NCBI RefSeq assembly: GCF_003576455.2
Contig: NZ_CP032869.1
Location: 806,001-870,000 of the forward strand
Reading direction: 5' to 3'
Source of the DNA: Mucilaginibacter celer
Lineage (GTDB): Bacteria; Bacteroidota; Bacteroidia; Sphingobacteriales; Sphingobacteriaceae
Length of the DNA: 64,000 bases
Position numbers and translations under genes: made by a program. How positions within the stretch are numbered: position 1 is the first letter of the stretch; the number at the start of each line of letters is the position of its first letter. Below are positions 52,107 through 61,443 of this stretch, in pieces. The notes beneath the pieces are model-generated. The model saw only the letters and a list, made by a program, of their open reading frames with translations, made no database searches and was not told the origin of the DNA.

Positions 52107-55100
52107 ATGATTTATTGCTACTCAAAGAAATATCTGGCGGGAATTATCTTGATGCTGTCGTTGATGGCTAAAGTAAGCCCTGCCGCCGCCCAGGATACCA
52201 CAGCGGTAAAAAAGCCCGCCCATCCCGGCTGGGTAAGCGGCGTGGTGCTCGACGAATATAGCCAACCTTTACCGGGTGTAACCATCACGGTTAAAGGCAA
52301 AACCGGCGGCTTTACCTCCGAACCAGGCGGTAAATTTGAAGTGGATGCCGCACCGGGTTCGCTGCTTGTTTTTACCTATCCTAACCACCTGGTAAAAGAA
52401 GTGCCGGTAAATGCCGGTAAAGAACTCGTGGTGAAACTGGAAGACTCGTACCTCAAAATCCCTCAAAAAATTGATGTGCTGTACGGTACAGCAAACAGAA
52501 ACAATGTTTTAGGTTCGATATCGAGCATTTACACCAATCAGTTAACCACCACTCCGGCATCTTTATATGTTTATGCCCTGCCCGCGCAGCTGGCAGGTTT
52601 ATATACCCAGCAGTACAGTGGTTTCACCTCCTTTAACTTAACCCCACTATCATCCGGTTCGGTTATCGGGCAAACGTTGGTGAACACCACCTCAAACAAT
52701 AATGCCAGTTCAGATAACTCGGAGTTTGCCATCTCGGTTAGGGGGCAATCGCCAATTACCGTAATAGATGGGGTACAGCGCGAAATTTCATCCCTCGATC
52801 CTGAAAGCATCGAATCCATTTCGGTACTAAAAGATGGTTTATCAACCATTTTGCTGGGTATGAACAGCTCAAAACCGGTTGTGTTGGTTACTACCAAACG
52901 GGGTGAGGTTGGCAAGCCACGTATCACGTTTACGGCGGCAACCGGTATCCAGAAATCATTAGGCCTGCCTAAGCCATTACCGGCTTATGAGTACGCTTTT
53001 TTGCTGAATGAAAACCTTTTATCGGATGGCAAGATCGCCCTGTATAGTGGCGACGATTTCGCGGCATTTAAAAACCATACCGACCCATACCGCCACCCGG
53101 ATGTAAACTGGTTTGAAACTATTTTGAATGATCACGCACCGATGAGCACCTACAAGCTGAACATTAACGGCGGTACTACGGTGGCCAGGTATTCAGTTTC
53201 GTTAGGCTACTTTAACCAGGGCGGTATTTTCAAAACGGCCGATGAGGTACCTTACAATACCAATACCAACCTGAGCCGTTATATCATCAACTCGGATGTT
53301 GGTGTACAGGTTACCAAAAACCTGAATATCGATCTGCAATTGTTCGGCCGTATCCAAACTACTACCGAGCCTGGTTCAAGTTATAACAATATCCTGTCTG
53401 ATCTGTTCAATACGCCCAACTTTGCCTATCCGGCGCGTAATCCTGACGGATCATTTGGCGGTAACTCGGTTTATAAAAACAACCTGCTGGCGGCCGCGCA
53501 ATATTCGGGCTATACCCAAAACAATGCCAACGACATTTTGGCCAATCTCGATTTAAATTATAACCTGAACAGCATAACCAAAGGGTTAACCGCTAAACTG
53601 AAAGGTAATTTATCGTACCAGTCAATCACCGCGCTTAACCGCAGCCTGGGCAACGCCGTTTATAGTTTTAATGCCGATAGCACTTACAGCGTATTTGGAG
53701 GTGCTACAGCGCAAAACAACAGCTTTGCCACCGTTTATACTTCAAGGCAATCATACGGCCAGGCATCGTTAAATTACGACAGGCAGTTTGGCAAACATAA
53801 CGTAAGCGCCACGCTGATGTACGATACCAAATCGTTGATTACCAATTACGACCTTGCCGAGGTAGTGACCAACCTGGCTGCCAAAGCATCATACAACTAC
53901 GATAATAAATACTTTATTGAGGCTGCGGTAACCCGCAGCGGCGATAACCGCTACATGCCCGGCCACCAATGGGGCACTTTTTATGCCGGAGGCCTTGGCT
54001 GGCAAATGGGTAATGAAGGGTTCATTAAAGATAATATCTCGTGGATAAACTCGTGGAAATGGCGTGGTACTTATGCCCGCACAGGTAATGGTAACATTGG
54101 TTCGCAGGCGCAATTGTACTATTCATACCTGCAAACTTATGGTACCAATGCCGCGGCGCAGGGCAGGTTTTTCCCGGTAGGTACAAACTATACCACCAAC
54201 TATTACTGGTTTGATAACACTTTGGCTAACCCATACATTACCTGGGAGGGGGCCGATAAAATTGATGTAGGTGCCGACATCAGCATGTTTAATAACCATG
54301 TGATGTTAACTGCCGATTATTATCACGATAAATACTTTAACCAGTTGGGCACCCGCGGTAATACCATCGCGTTGTTGGGTATTCCATACACGCTCGAAAA
54401 CATCCGGAAAAATCTGTACCAGGGTGCTGAGCTGTCGTTAACATACAAAAACAACATCAGCAATTTCAATTACTTTGTTACCGGCAATATCAACCTGCAA
54501 AAATCAAAAATACTGTACATGGACGAGCTGGCGACACCTTACTCATGGAACAGGCGTACAGGTTTGCCCGTAAACGGTACTTTTTATGGTTACACCGCCC
54601 TGGGCTTTTACCAAAACGCGCAGGATGCCGCTACAGCTCCGCACATTGCCGGTTATACACCACAACCCGGCGATATCAAGTATAAAGACCTTAACAGCGA
54701 TGGCGTGATAGACCAGTTCGACCAATCAACCATCGGCGGCACCAAACCGCTAATATTTTACGGTTTAAACTTCGGCTTTAATTATAAGGGCTTAAGCTTT
54801 ACCGTGATTTTGCAAGGTGTAAAAAACAGGCAGATCAACAGCCAAAACCCAGTGGTTGATCACTTTGGTATTGATGGTTTATTTGCCTCAACAACCAACC
54901 AGGTTTACGAAAACGCAACCGGCCGCTGGACACCGGAAACAGCTAACACGGCAACCTTACCCCGATTGGCTCAAACAGCATTCACCAATAACTCGGCTTT
55001 CTCCACCTTCTGGCTTAAATCGGGCGATTACTTCCGTGTAAAAAATGCCGAGATAGGTTATACGCTGCCTTACAACCTTACGCACAGGCTTCGCCTATCG

Positions 55101-55232
55101 GGCTTAAGGGTATTTGTGAACGGCGAAAACCTGGCTACCGTTGCAGGCTTTAAAGGAATGGATCCGGAGGTGATGCCATTTAATTATCCAATTCAAAGGG
55201 TATTTAATGCCGGTGTTAGTGTAAAACTTTAA
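52107..55232 (+). CDS. susC: SusC/RagA TonB-dependent transporter without STN, divergent plug
   Basis: This 1041-residue outer-membrane importer has a signal peptide ending SPAAAQ (residue 29), a carboxypeptidase-like domain (WVSGVVLDEYSQPLPGVTIT), a plug and a barrel ending FNAGVSVKL. It lacks the STN domain, so it does not signal through FecR. The plug is unusual: the common ALYGSRAANGVILITT region reads ILLGMNSSKPVVLVTT here, and the region before it (VYALPAQLAGLYTQQYSGFT) is also divergent. The calcium-loop-like DLNSDGVIDQFD is normal. It could pair with the SusD at 48662 (three genes upstream) or the one at 55248 (15 bp downstream). Confidence 0.92.
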   Translation: MIYCYSKKYLAGIILMLSLMAKVSPAAAQDTTAVKKPAHPGWVSGVVLDEYSQPLPGVTITVKGKTGGFTSEPGGKFEVDAAPGSLLVFTYPNHLVKEVPVNAGKELVVKLEDSYLKIPQKIDVLYGTANRNNVLGSISSIYTNQLTTTPASLYVYALPAQLAGLYTQQYSGFTSFNLTPLSSGSVIGQTLVNTTSNNNASSDNSEFAISVRGQSPITVIDGVQREISSLDPESIESISVLKDGLSTILLGMNSSKPVVLVTTKRGEVGKPRITFTAATGIQKSLGLPKPLPAYEYAFLLNENLLSDGKIALYSGDDFAAFKNHTDPYRHPDVNWFETILNDHAPMSTYKLNINGGTTVARYSVSLGYFNQGGIFKTADEVPYNTNTNLSRYIINSDVGVQVTKNLNIDLQLFGRIQTTTEPGSSYNNILSDLFNTPNFAYPARNPDGSFGGNSVYKNNLLAAAQYSGYTQNNANDILANLDLNYNLNSITKGLTAKLKGNLSYQSITALNRSLGNAVYSFNADSTYSVFGGATAQNNSFATVYTSRQSYGQASLNYDRQFGKHNVSATLMYDTKSLITNYDLAEVVTNLAAKASYNYDNKYFIEAAVTRSGDNRYMPGHQWGTFYAGGLGWQMGNEGFIKDNISWINSWKWRGTYARTGNGNIGSQAQLYYSYLQTYGTNAAAQGRFFPVGTNYTTNYYWFDNTLANPYITWEGADKIDVGADISMFNNHVMLTADYYHDKYFNQLGTRGNTIALLGIPYTLENIRKNLYQGAELSLTYKNNISNFNYFVTGNINLQKSKILYMDELATPYSWNRRTGLPVNGTFYGYTALGFYQNAQDAATAPHIAGYTPQPGDIKYKDLNSDGVIDQFDQSTIGGTKPLIFYGLNFGFNYKGLSFTVILQGVKNRQINSQNPVVDHFGIDGLFASTTNQVYENATGRWTPETANTATLPRLAQTAFTNNSAFSTFWLKSGDYFRVKNAEIGYTLPYNLTHRLRLSGLRVFVNGENLATVAGFKGMDPEVMPFNYPIQRVFNAGVSVKL

Positions 55233-55247
55233 GGGGGATTATTAAAG

Positions 55248-57026
55248 ATGAAGACAATGAAAAATCAGATAAACAAAATGTTATTGATGACGATTGCCGG
55301 TACCGCGCTTTTTTGCGGATGCCGTAAATCTGAAACATTTCCGGTTGATAAAGTTACCAGTTACTTTGTTTTTAACCCGCTCGATTCGGCAGGCGCCGCG
55401 GCCCATGGTTACCTGTACCAGATTTATGCCATCGTAAAAAATGGCCACAACCGTGTAGGAGGCGATTACCTGGATGCAGCTTCAGACGATGCCGTATCGT
55501 CAAAATCAGGAACTGTACAGGTTAAGCAGATTGCAACCAACGCGGTTAACTCGTTCAATTTTCCATCAGGCGAAAATTTTTGGGAAGAACAAAATGCCAC
55601 CGGGATCCCAAGCAATAGCGGTACGCCGTCATCGTACTGGGCAGGTATCCGCGCGGCAAACACTTTTATTACCAATATAGGCGTTGTGCCGGTAAAAGGC
55701 CAGTCGCCATCGGGTGTGCCTATGCGTTATGTATGGCAAAGTGAGGCCAGGTTTTTAAGAGCTTATTTTTATTTCGAATTGGTGAAACGTTATGGCGGTG
55801 TACCGTTATTGGGCGATAAGGTTTTTTCGCTTAATGATAACGTAGCCATACCCCGCAGTTCGTTTGGCGATTGTATTAAATATATTGTGAGCGAGTGCGA
55901 TGCTATTAAGGATAGCCTGTTAACCTACCCGCTGCAACTGCCCGATGCCGATAATTACCGGCCTACCAAAGGCGCGGCTATGGCCTTAAAAGCCCGTGCG
56001 CTACTTTATGCTGCGAGTCCGTTATTTAACGGTGGTAATATTGATGCATCAAACCCGCTTTCGGGCTATACCGATTTCCAGGCCGACAGGTGGACTGCTG
56101 CTGCAAATGCCGCGCAGGATGTGATGAACCTGAACACTTACAAACTGGATAACAACTACCGTGATATATTTTTAAGCCAAAATAACAGCGAGCTGATCTG
56201 GATCCGCCCCGGATCGATCACCACAAGTGTTGAAGCGGCCAACGGCCCTGTAGGGTTCCCGGTAGGCGGCACGGGTAATACCAGCCCTACGCAGGAACTG
56301 GTTGACTCGTACCCGATGATTAATGGTTTGCCAATTAGCGATCCGGCTTCGGGCTATAACACAAATGACCCGTACGCTACTTTCACCACCCCAAAACGTG
56401 ATCCGCGCTTAACAGCCAATATTTTTTACAACGGTTCTATGTGGTTAAACAGCATCGTGCAAACTTTTGAGGGCGGCCAAAGCAAGCCTAATTCCAATAT
56501 CCAGCAAACCGTTACAGGTTATTATATGCACAAATTTATGGGCCTGTCTGAAAGTGGTACCTCGCTGGTGCAGCACCCTACCGATTGGGTGGCCTTTCGC
56601 TATGCCGATATATTGTTAAGTTTTGCTGAGGCCCGCAACGAGGTAGAAAGCAGCCCGCAGGCCGATGTTTACAAGCAATTGTACGATATCCGGGCAAGGG
56701 CAGGCATTGAGCCGGGAGCGGGCAATAATTATGGTTTAAAACCTAACATGACCAAAGACGAAATGCGTGCCGTTATCCAAAACGAATGGCGCATAGAGTT
56801 CGCCTTCGAAGAGCACCGCTTTTTTGATATCCGCCGCTGGAAAATTGCCGAAGCCGTAATGAACCAGCCGCGCACCGGTATCTCTATCGTAAAAACAAGC
56901 TCTACTTTAACTTTTAATCCTATAACGGTTTTAAGCACCGCCTTTGTTAAAAAGCAGTACCTGTACCCAATTCCTTACAACGAAGTGGCTAAAAACCCCA
57001 ATATGAAACAAAATCCGGGTTGGTAA
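55248..57026 (+). CDS. susD: SusD/RagB-family surface lipoprotein (second of the double locus)
   Basis: This 592-residue lipoprotein has its probable lipidated cysteine at residue 25 (LFCGC). The body shows SusD blocks: SEARFLRAYFYFELVKRYGG, KGAAMALKARALLYAASPLF, FRYADILLSFAEARNEVE, MRAVIQNEWRIEFAFEEHRF and the end NPNMKQNPGW. Its architecture matches the SusD at 48662 (same length class, same ALLYAASPLF block), so the two probably share ancestry. It lies between two susC genes, 15 bp after the first and 33 bp before the second. A start at 55257 (MKNQ) is also possible. Confidence 0.93.
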   Translation: MKTMKNQINKMLLMTIAGTALFCGCRKSETFPVDKVTSYFVFNPLDSAGAAAHGYLYQIYAIVKNGHNRVGGDYLDAASDDAVSSKSGTVQVKQIATNAVNSFNFPSGENFWEEQNATGIPSNSGTPSSYWAGIRAANTFITNIGVVPVKGQSPSGVPMRYVWQSEARFLRAYFYFELVKRYGGVPLLGDKVFSLNDNVAIPRSSFGDCIKYIVSECDAIKDSLLTYPLQLPDADNYRPTKGAAMALKARALLYAASPLFNGGNIDASNPLSGYTDFQADRWTAAANAAQDVMNLNTYKLDNNYRDIFLSQNNSELIWIRPGSITTSVEAANGPVGFPVGGTGNTSPTQELVDSYPMINGLPISDPASGYNTNDPYATFTTPKRDPRLTANIFYNGSMWLNSIVQTFEGGQSKPNSNIQQTVTGYYMHKFMGLSESGTSLVQHPTDWVAFRYADILLSFAEARNEVESSPQADVYKQLYDIRARAGIEPGAGNNYGLKPNMTKDEMRAVIQNEWRIEFAFEEHRFFDIRRWKIAEAVMNQPRTGISIVKTSSTLTFNPITVLSTAFVKKQYLYPIPYNEVAKNPNMKQNPGW

Positions 57027-57059
57027 TAACCTATACTTTAACTAATTAAACAAACAGTT

Positions 57060-60000
57060 ATGAGAAAAATAATACTTTTCCTCCTGGTTATCATTACCAT
57101 GCTCCCGGTTTTAGTTTATGGGCAGGGCAGGCTTATAACAGGTACGGTACGTGATGCAGGCGGCGTTTTGCCGGGTGCTACAATTACCGAAAAAGGAGTT
57201 GCCGGCAACGGGGCTATTGCTGATACCAAGGGCAGATTCAGGCTGGCGCTTAAAGGCTCATCCAATATAGTGATTGTGAAATTTGTGGGCTATCAAACAC
57301 AGGAGGTACATATAGGCAATAAAACCGATATGGATGTTACGCTTGCCTCAAACAGCCAGGGTTTGGATGAGATTGTGGTAATTGGTTACGGCAAAACATC
57401 CCGTATTACCAGTACCGGTTCGGTAAGTACAGTTTCGGCGGCAGATATCCGTACCGTGCCTACGGCCAACGTGCAAAACGCGTTGAGCGGTAAGTTGCCG
57501 GGCTTCTTCTCGCAGCAATCATCAGGGCAACCGGGTAAAGACGCGTCCGACTTTTTTATCCGCGGTAAAAGCTCATTAAACAGTGATGGTAACAAACCGC
57601 TTATTATTGTTGATGATATTGAGTATACTTATGATCAGTTACAACAGATTAACGTAAACGAGATTGAAACCATTTCTATCCTTAAAGATGCTTCAACCAC
57701 AGCTATTTACGGTATAAAGGGTGCCAACGGCGTATTGGTGGTAACTACCCGCCGTGGTAAAGCCGGTAAGCCACAGGTAAACCTGCGCAGCGAAACCGGT
57801 TTGCAATCACCTACCCGTACACCTAAATTTTTGGATGCTTATAACTCTGCATTGTTAATTAACAAGGCCCAGGCTAATGATGGTTTAACGCAGGAGTTTA
57901 CCCAGCAGGATCTTGACCTGTTTAAAAACGGAAACGATCCTTACGGGCACCCCAATGTAGATTGGTATAACAAAATATTTTCAAAATTCACCAGCCAGGT
58001 AAATACCAACCTCGATATTTCGGGCGGTACCGACCAGTTGAAATACTTTGTATCGGGCGGTGCACTTATTCAGAATGGTTTGCTGCGCGAGTTTCCTGAT
58101 CCGCGCGGACAGGTTAATAACGGCTACAATTTTAACCGCTATAACTTCCGCTCAAACCTCGATTTGAAGGCTAATAAAACCCTGAGCATGCGTTTGGATA
58201 TCACTACCCGTTTCTCAAACCTGAACTCGCCAAACGAAAGCGCGGCAAGTGCATTATCTGAGATTTATGATTTTACCAAGCAGACTCCATTTACGGCACC
58301 ATTCCTTAACCCTGATGGAAGCTACGCTTACGCTTACTCCAGGTTTAATACCGCACATTTGCCAACCTTAAACGCGCGTATAGCCACCGGTGGTTATCAA
58401 AACTCAAGGCGTACAGATTATAACGTGTTGTTCAACATCACGCAAAACCTGTCGGCCTTAACCGAAGGCTTATCGTTAACAGGCCGTATTGCCTACGCCA
58501 GTACCGAACAGTTTACAAGGGGTACCGGAAACTACGGCGAGATCCCATCGTACCACTACGATGCGGCTACCAAAACCACTACCAAAAACCCGACAGGCGA
58601 TTACGTTTTCCCGAGCCAGTATTATTCGGGTAATACCAATATTTATACTACCAACGTAAACAGCCAGTTATTTGCTAATTACGACAGATCGTTTCATAAA
58701 AACCACGTTACCGGCTTGTTATTGTTTAATCAAACCGCGCAAACCTTTAGCGCCAATCCGTTTTTGGATCCTAAGGTGGTTGGTGTTCCGTCAAAATTCA
58801 GGGGCATCTCTATCAAAGGCGGATACGATTATGCCGGTAAATACCTCATTGATATCAACGCCGCTTATAACGGTACCGACAGGTTTGCGGCAAACCACCG
58901 TTTTGGCTGGTTCCCGGCGGTTGGTGTAGGGTATAACATCAGCAAGGAAAAATTCTTCCAGGATGCGCTGCCATTCATTGGCCTGGCCAAAATAAGAGGA
59001 TCGTACGGTTTGGTTGGTTCGGATGTGGCTCCGGGCAACAAGTATATTTATGCCCAAAACTATTTACAGGGCGGGGGCTATAACTTTGGCGCATCATCTA
59101 CGCCTATCAGTACTTATTATGAGGGTGCTTTACCAAATGCCAGCGTAGTGTGGGAAAAGCAACGCGAAATGGATATCGGTTTGGATTTGAACATGCTGAA
59201 GGATAACAGCCTCTCATTAACGGTAGATTATTTCCATAACATCCGCTACGATCAGCTCATCACGCCTAACAACATACCATTAACATTGGGTGTTGATTTA
59301 CCGGCCATTAACCTGGGCCGTACACGTAACCAGGGCTTTGACGGGCAAATTGGTTACCACAGTAACATAGGTAACGTACAGTTTGGTACCAACCTGGTAT
59401 TCTCGTATGCAAGAAACAAGATCTTGTTTATGAGCGAGGCTTCGCCTGCTTACCCATGGCTGGCCCGCACGGGTAAATCTATCGGTCAGCCTTTTGGTTA
59501 CCAGAGTTTAGGGTATTACACCGCGGCAGATGTAGCGGCCATTAATGCTTACAAGGCCGAACACGGCAGCAACCAAAACAATAAACAAATTGCGGTACCT
59601 GCCAACGGAGAAGTAATTCAGCCCGGCGATTTGAAATATAAAGATTTAAACGGCGATGGTTTTATAGATATTTTTGATCAAACCGCTATCGGTAACCCTA
59701 ACCTGCCAAATACAACTTTGGGTTTAAACCTGCAGGCAAGCTACAAAGGATTTAGCATCAGCGTGCTGTTCCAGGGATCGTTCAATTATAGCTTTATTGT
59801 AACCGGTACAGGTATCGAGCCGTTCCAAAGCCAGTTTCAGCCAATCCATCAGCAGGCCTGGACGCCTGAAAATGCGGCGAACGCGCAGTTCCCGCGTTTA
59901 ACAACATCGGGTTCAACGGTTAACAGCCCGACTTTCTATCCGTCGAACTATTGGCTGATCAACGCCAAGTATGTACGTTTAAAAACGGTGGATATCGGTT

Positions 60001-60188
60001 ACCAGTTCCCAACCAAAATGTTGCCATTGCACCTTAATAATGCCCGTATTTACCTAAGCGCGTACAACCTGTTTACCTGGAACAACTATAACAAATACCA
60101 GCAGGATCCTGAGATCACCAGTAACACCGCGGGTGACGCTTATATCAACCAGCGTGTAGTAAACGTAGGTTTGCAATTAGGATTTTAG
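57060..60188 (+). CDS. susC: SusC/RagA TonB-dependent transporter without STN
   Basis: This 1042-residue outer-membrane importer has a signal peptide ending VLVYGQ (residue 22), a carboxypeptidase-like domain (LITGTVRDAGGVLPGATITE), a plug (GLDEIVVIGYGKTSRITSTG; LKDASTTAIYGIKGANGVLV) and a barrel ending VVNVGLQLGF. There is no STN domain, as for the SusC at 52107. It closes the operon, and a strong terminator follows 11 bp after its stop. It most likely pairs with the SusD encoded just upstream, in the reverse of the usual susC-susD order. Confidence 0.93.
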   Translation: MRKIILFLLVIITMLPVLVYGQGRLITGTVRDAGGVLPGATITEKGVAGNGAIADTKGRFRLALKGSSNIVIVKFVGYQTQEVHIGNKTDMDVTLASNSQGLDEIVVIGYGKTSRITSTGSVSTVSAADIRTVPTANVQNALSGKLPGFFSQQSSGQPGKDASDFFIRGKSSLNSDGNKPLIIVDDIEYTYDQLQQINVNEIETISILKDASTTAIYGIKGANGVLVVTTRRGKAGKPQVNLRSETGLQSPTRTPKFLDAYNSALLINKAQANDGLTQEFTQQDLDLFKNGNDPYGHPNVDWYNKIFSKFTSQVNTNLDISGGTDQLKYFVSGGALIQNGLLREFPDPRGQVNNGYNFNRYNFRSNLDLKANKTLSMRLDITTRFSNLNSPNESAASALSEIYDFTKQTPFTAPFLNPDGSYAYAYSRFNTAHLPTLNARIATGGYQNSRRTDYNVLFNITQNLSALTEGLSLTGRIAYASTEQFTRGTGNYGEIPSYHYDAATKTTTKNPTGDYVFPSQYYSGNTNIYTTNVNSQLFANYDRSFHKNHVTGLLLFNQTAQTFSANPFLDPKVVGVPSKFRGISIKGGYDYAGKYLIDINAAYNGTDRFAANHRFGWFPAVGVGYNISKEKFFQDALPFIGLAKIRGSYGLVGSDVAPGNKYIYAQNYLQGGGYNFGASSTPISTYYEGALPNASVVWEKQREMDIGLDLNMLKDNSLSLTVDYFHNIRYDQLITPNNIPLTLGVDLPAINLGRTRNQGFDGQIGYHSNIGNVQFGTNLVFSYARNKILFMSEASPAYPWLARTGKSIGQPFGYQSLGYYTAADVAAINAYKAEHGSNQNNKQIAVPANGEVIQPGDLKYKDLNGDGFIDIFDQTAIGNPNLPNTTLGLNLQASYKGFSISVLFQGSFNYSFIVTGTGIEPFQSQFQPIHQQAWTPENAANAQFPRLTTSGSTVNSPTFYPSNYWLINAKYVRLKTVDIGYQFPTKMLPLHLNNARIYLSAYNLFTWNNYNKYQQDPEITSNTAGDAYINQRVVNVGLQLGF

Positions 60189-60199
60189 TAATTTTAACC

Positions 60200-60230
60200 A
60201 AAGCATCCCGGCCCAACGCCGGGATGCTTT
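60200..60230 (+). terminator. Strong intrinsic terminator at the end of the susCD operon
   Basis: AAAGCATCCCGGC (60200-60212) and GCCGGGATGCTTT (60218-60230) form a perfect 13-bp stem with loop CCAAC and a T run. It ends the operon that starts at 48662 and separates it from the Lgt gene. Confidence 0.9.
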
Positions 60231-60246
60231 TACTAAAAACCGGGTT

Positions 60247-61413
60247 ATGTTTCCAACGCTCTCCAGCCTTTTCGAATATCTTTTCCATATCCGGATCCCC
60301 GTTCCCATACAAACCTTCGGTTTTTTTGTAGCGCTTGCTTTTTTGCTTCCTTATTACGTTTTCAAATCTGAATTTAAGCGTAAGGAGGCTGATGGATTGA
60401 TTTATGCTTTTAACGAAACAGAAGTAGTTGGCGCGCCTGCCTCATGGCTGGAGCTTTTGATAAACGGGCTATTAGGTTTTTTATTCGGGTTTAAGGTGAT
60501 AGGGGCGTTTATCGAACGCTCAAAATTTGTGGCCGATCCGACCGGGTTTATTTTTTCTAAAGAAGGAAATTTGATAGCCGGGATAATCGGTTTGATAGTA
60601 TTTGCCGCCTGGATTTATATCGACAGAAAAAAAACTCAGCTACCTAAGCCGGTAGTAGAAACTAAATTGGTACATCCCTATCAGTTAAACACTTACCTTG
60701 TGTTCATGCTGGCCTTTTTCGGTTTCATCGGTGCCAAATTATTCAATACCATTGAGCATTGGCAGGAGTTTATGTATCAACCCATGAAAGTGCTGTTCGC
60801 GTCCAATGGCTTTTCATTTTATGGGGGATTGATATTTGGCTCGGTAACCTACCTTTACATCTGCCACAAAAAAGGAATGAAACTGGTTCACCTGGCCGAT
60901 ATCGGTTCGCCGGGGATGATGCTGGCTTATGGCATCGGGCGGATTGGCTGCCAGTTATCCGGCGATGGCGATTGGGGTATAGTTAATTATCATCCTAAAC
61001 CCGGTTATATACCCCAATGGATGTGGGCGTTTAATTATCCGCATAATGCTATCAATGCGGGCGTGCCTATACCGGGTTGTAACGGGTTTTACTGTAGTCA
61101 ACTGGCACATGGGGTTTATCCAACACCGTTTTATGAAGCCGCGGTTTGTTTGTTGTTTTTTATGCTGATGTGGGTTTTCAGGAAGAAGATCACCATCCCC
61201 GGAGTTATGTTTTTTACCTACCTGGTGCTTAATGGCGGCGAACGCCTTTTGATGGAAATGATCCGTGTTAACCCCCGGTATAATATTTTAGGAATGATGT
61301 TTACGCAAGCAAGCTTAATCGGTTTATTGATGCTGTTAGGTGGGATAACCGGGTTTGCATTTATCATCAAAAACCGCAAAAACAACTTGCAAAGGCGGCA
61401 CACAGTTGTGTAA
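60247..61413 (+). CDS. lgt: Prolipoprotein diacylglyceryl transferase (Lgt) family protein
   Basis: This 388-residue multi-span inner-membrane enzyme would transfer diacylglycerol from phosphatidylglycerol to the lipobox cysteine of prolipoproteins. Membrane segments are visible at TFGFFVALAFLLPYYVF, LLINGLLGFLFGFKVIGAFI, GIIGLIVFAAWIYI, LVFMLAFFGFIGAKLF and further on. The Lgt core is SFYGGLIFGSVTYLYICHKK, with YGIGRIGCQLSGDGDWG as the Bacteroidota form of the GRxxNFxxGE block, and GVYPTPFYEA. It lies between a SusCD operon and a beta-propeller gene, next to several lipoprotein genes it could serve. It could be the housekeeping Lgt or a second copy. Confidence 0.88.
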   Translation: MFPTLSSLFEYLFHIRIPVPIQTFGFFVALAFLLPYYVFKSEFKRKEADGLIYAFNETEVVGAPASWLELLINGLLGFLFGFKVIGAFIERSKFVADPTGFIFSKEGNLIAGIIGLIVFAAWIYIDRKKTQLPKPVVETKLVHPYQLNTYLVFMLAFFGFIGAKLFNTIEHWQEFMYQPMKVLFASNGFSFYGGLIFGSVTYLYICHKKGMKLVHLADIGSPGMMLAYGIGRIGCQLSGDGDWGIVNYHPKPGYIPQWMWAFNYPHNAINAGVPIPGCNGFYCSQLAHGVYPTPFYEAAVCLLFFMLMWVFRKKITIPGVMFFTYLVLNGGERLLMEMIRVNPRYNILGMMFTQASLIGLLMLLGGITGFAFIIKNRKNNLQRRHTVV

Positions 61414-61443
61414 ATTACAAGGCCCAATTAATAAACTAAAACA

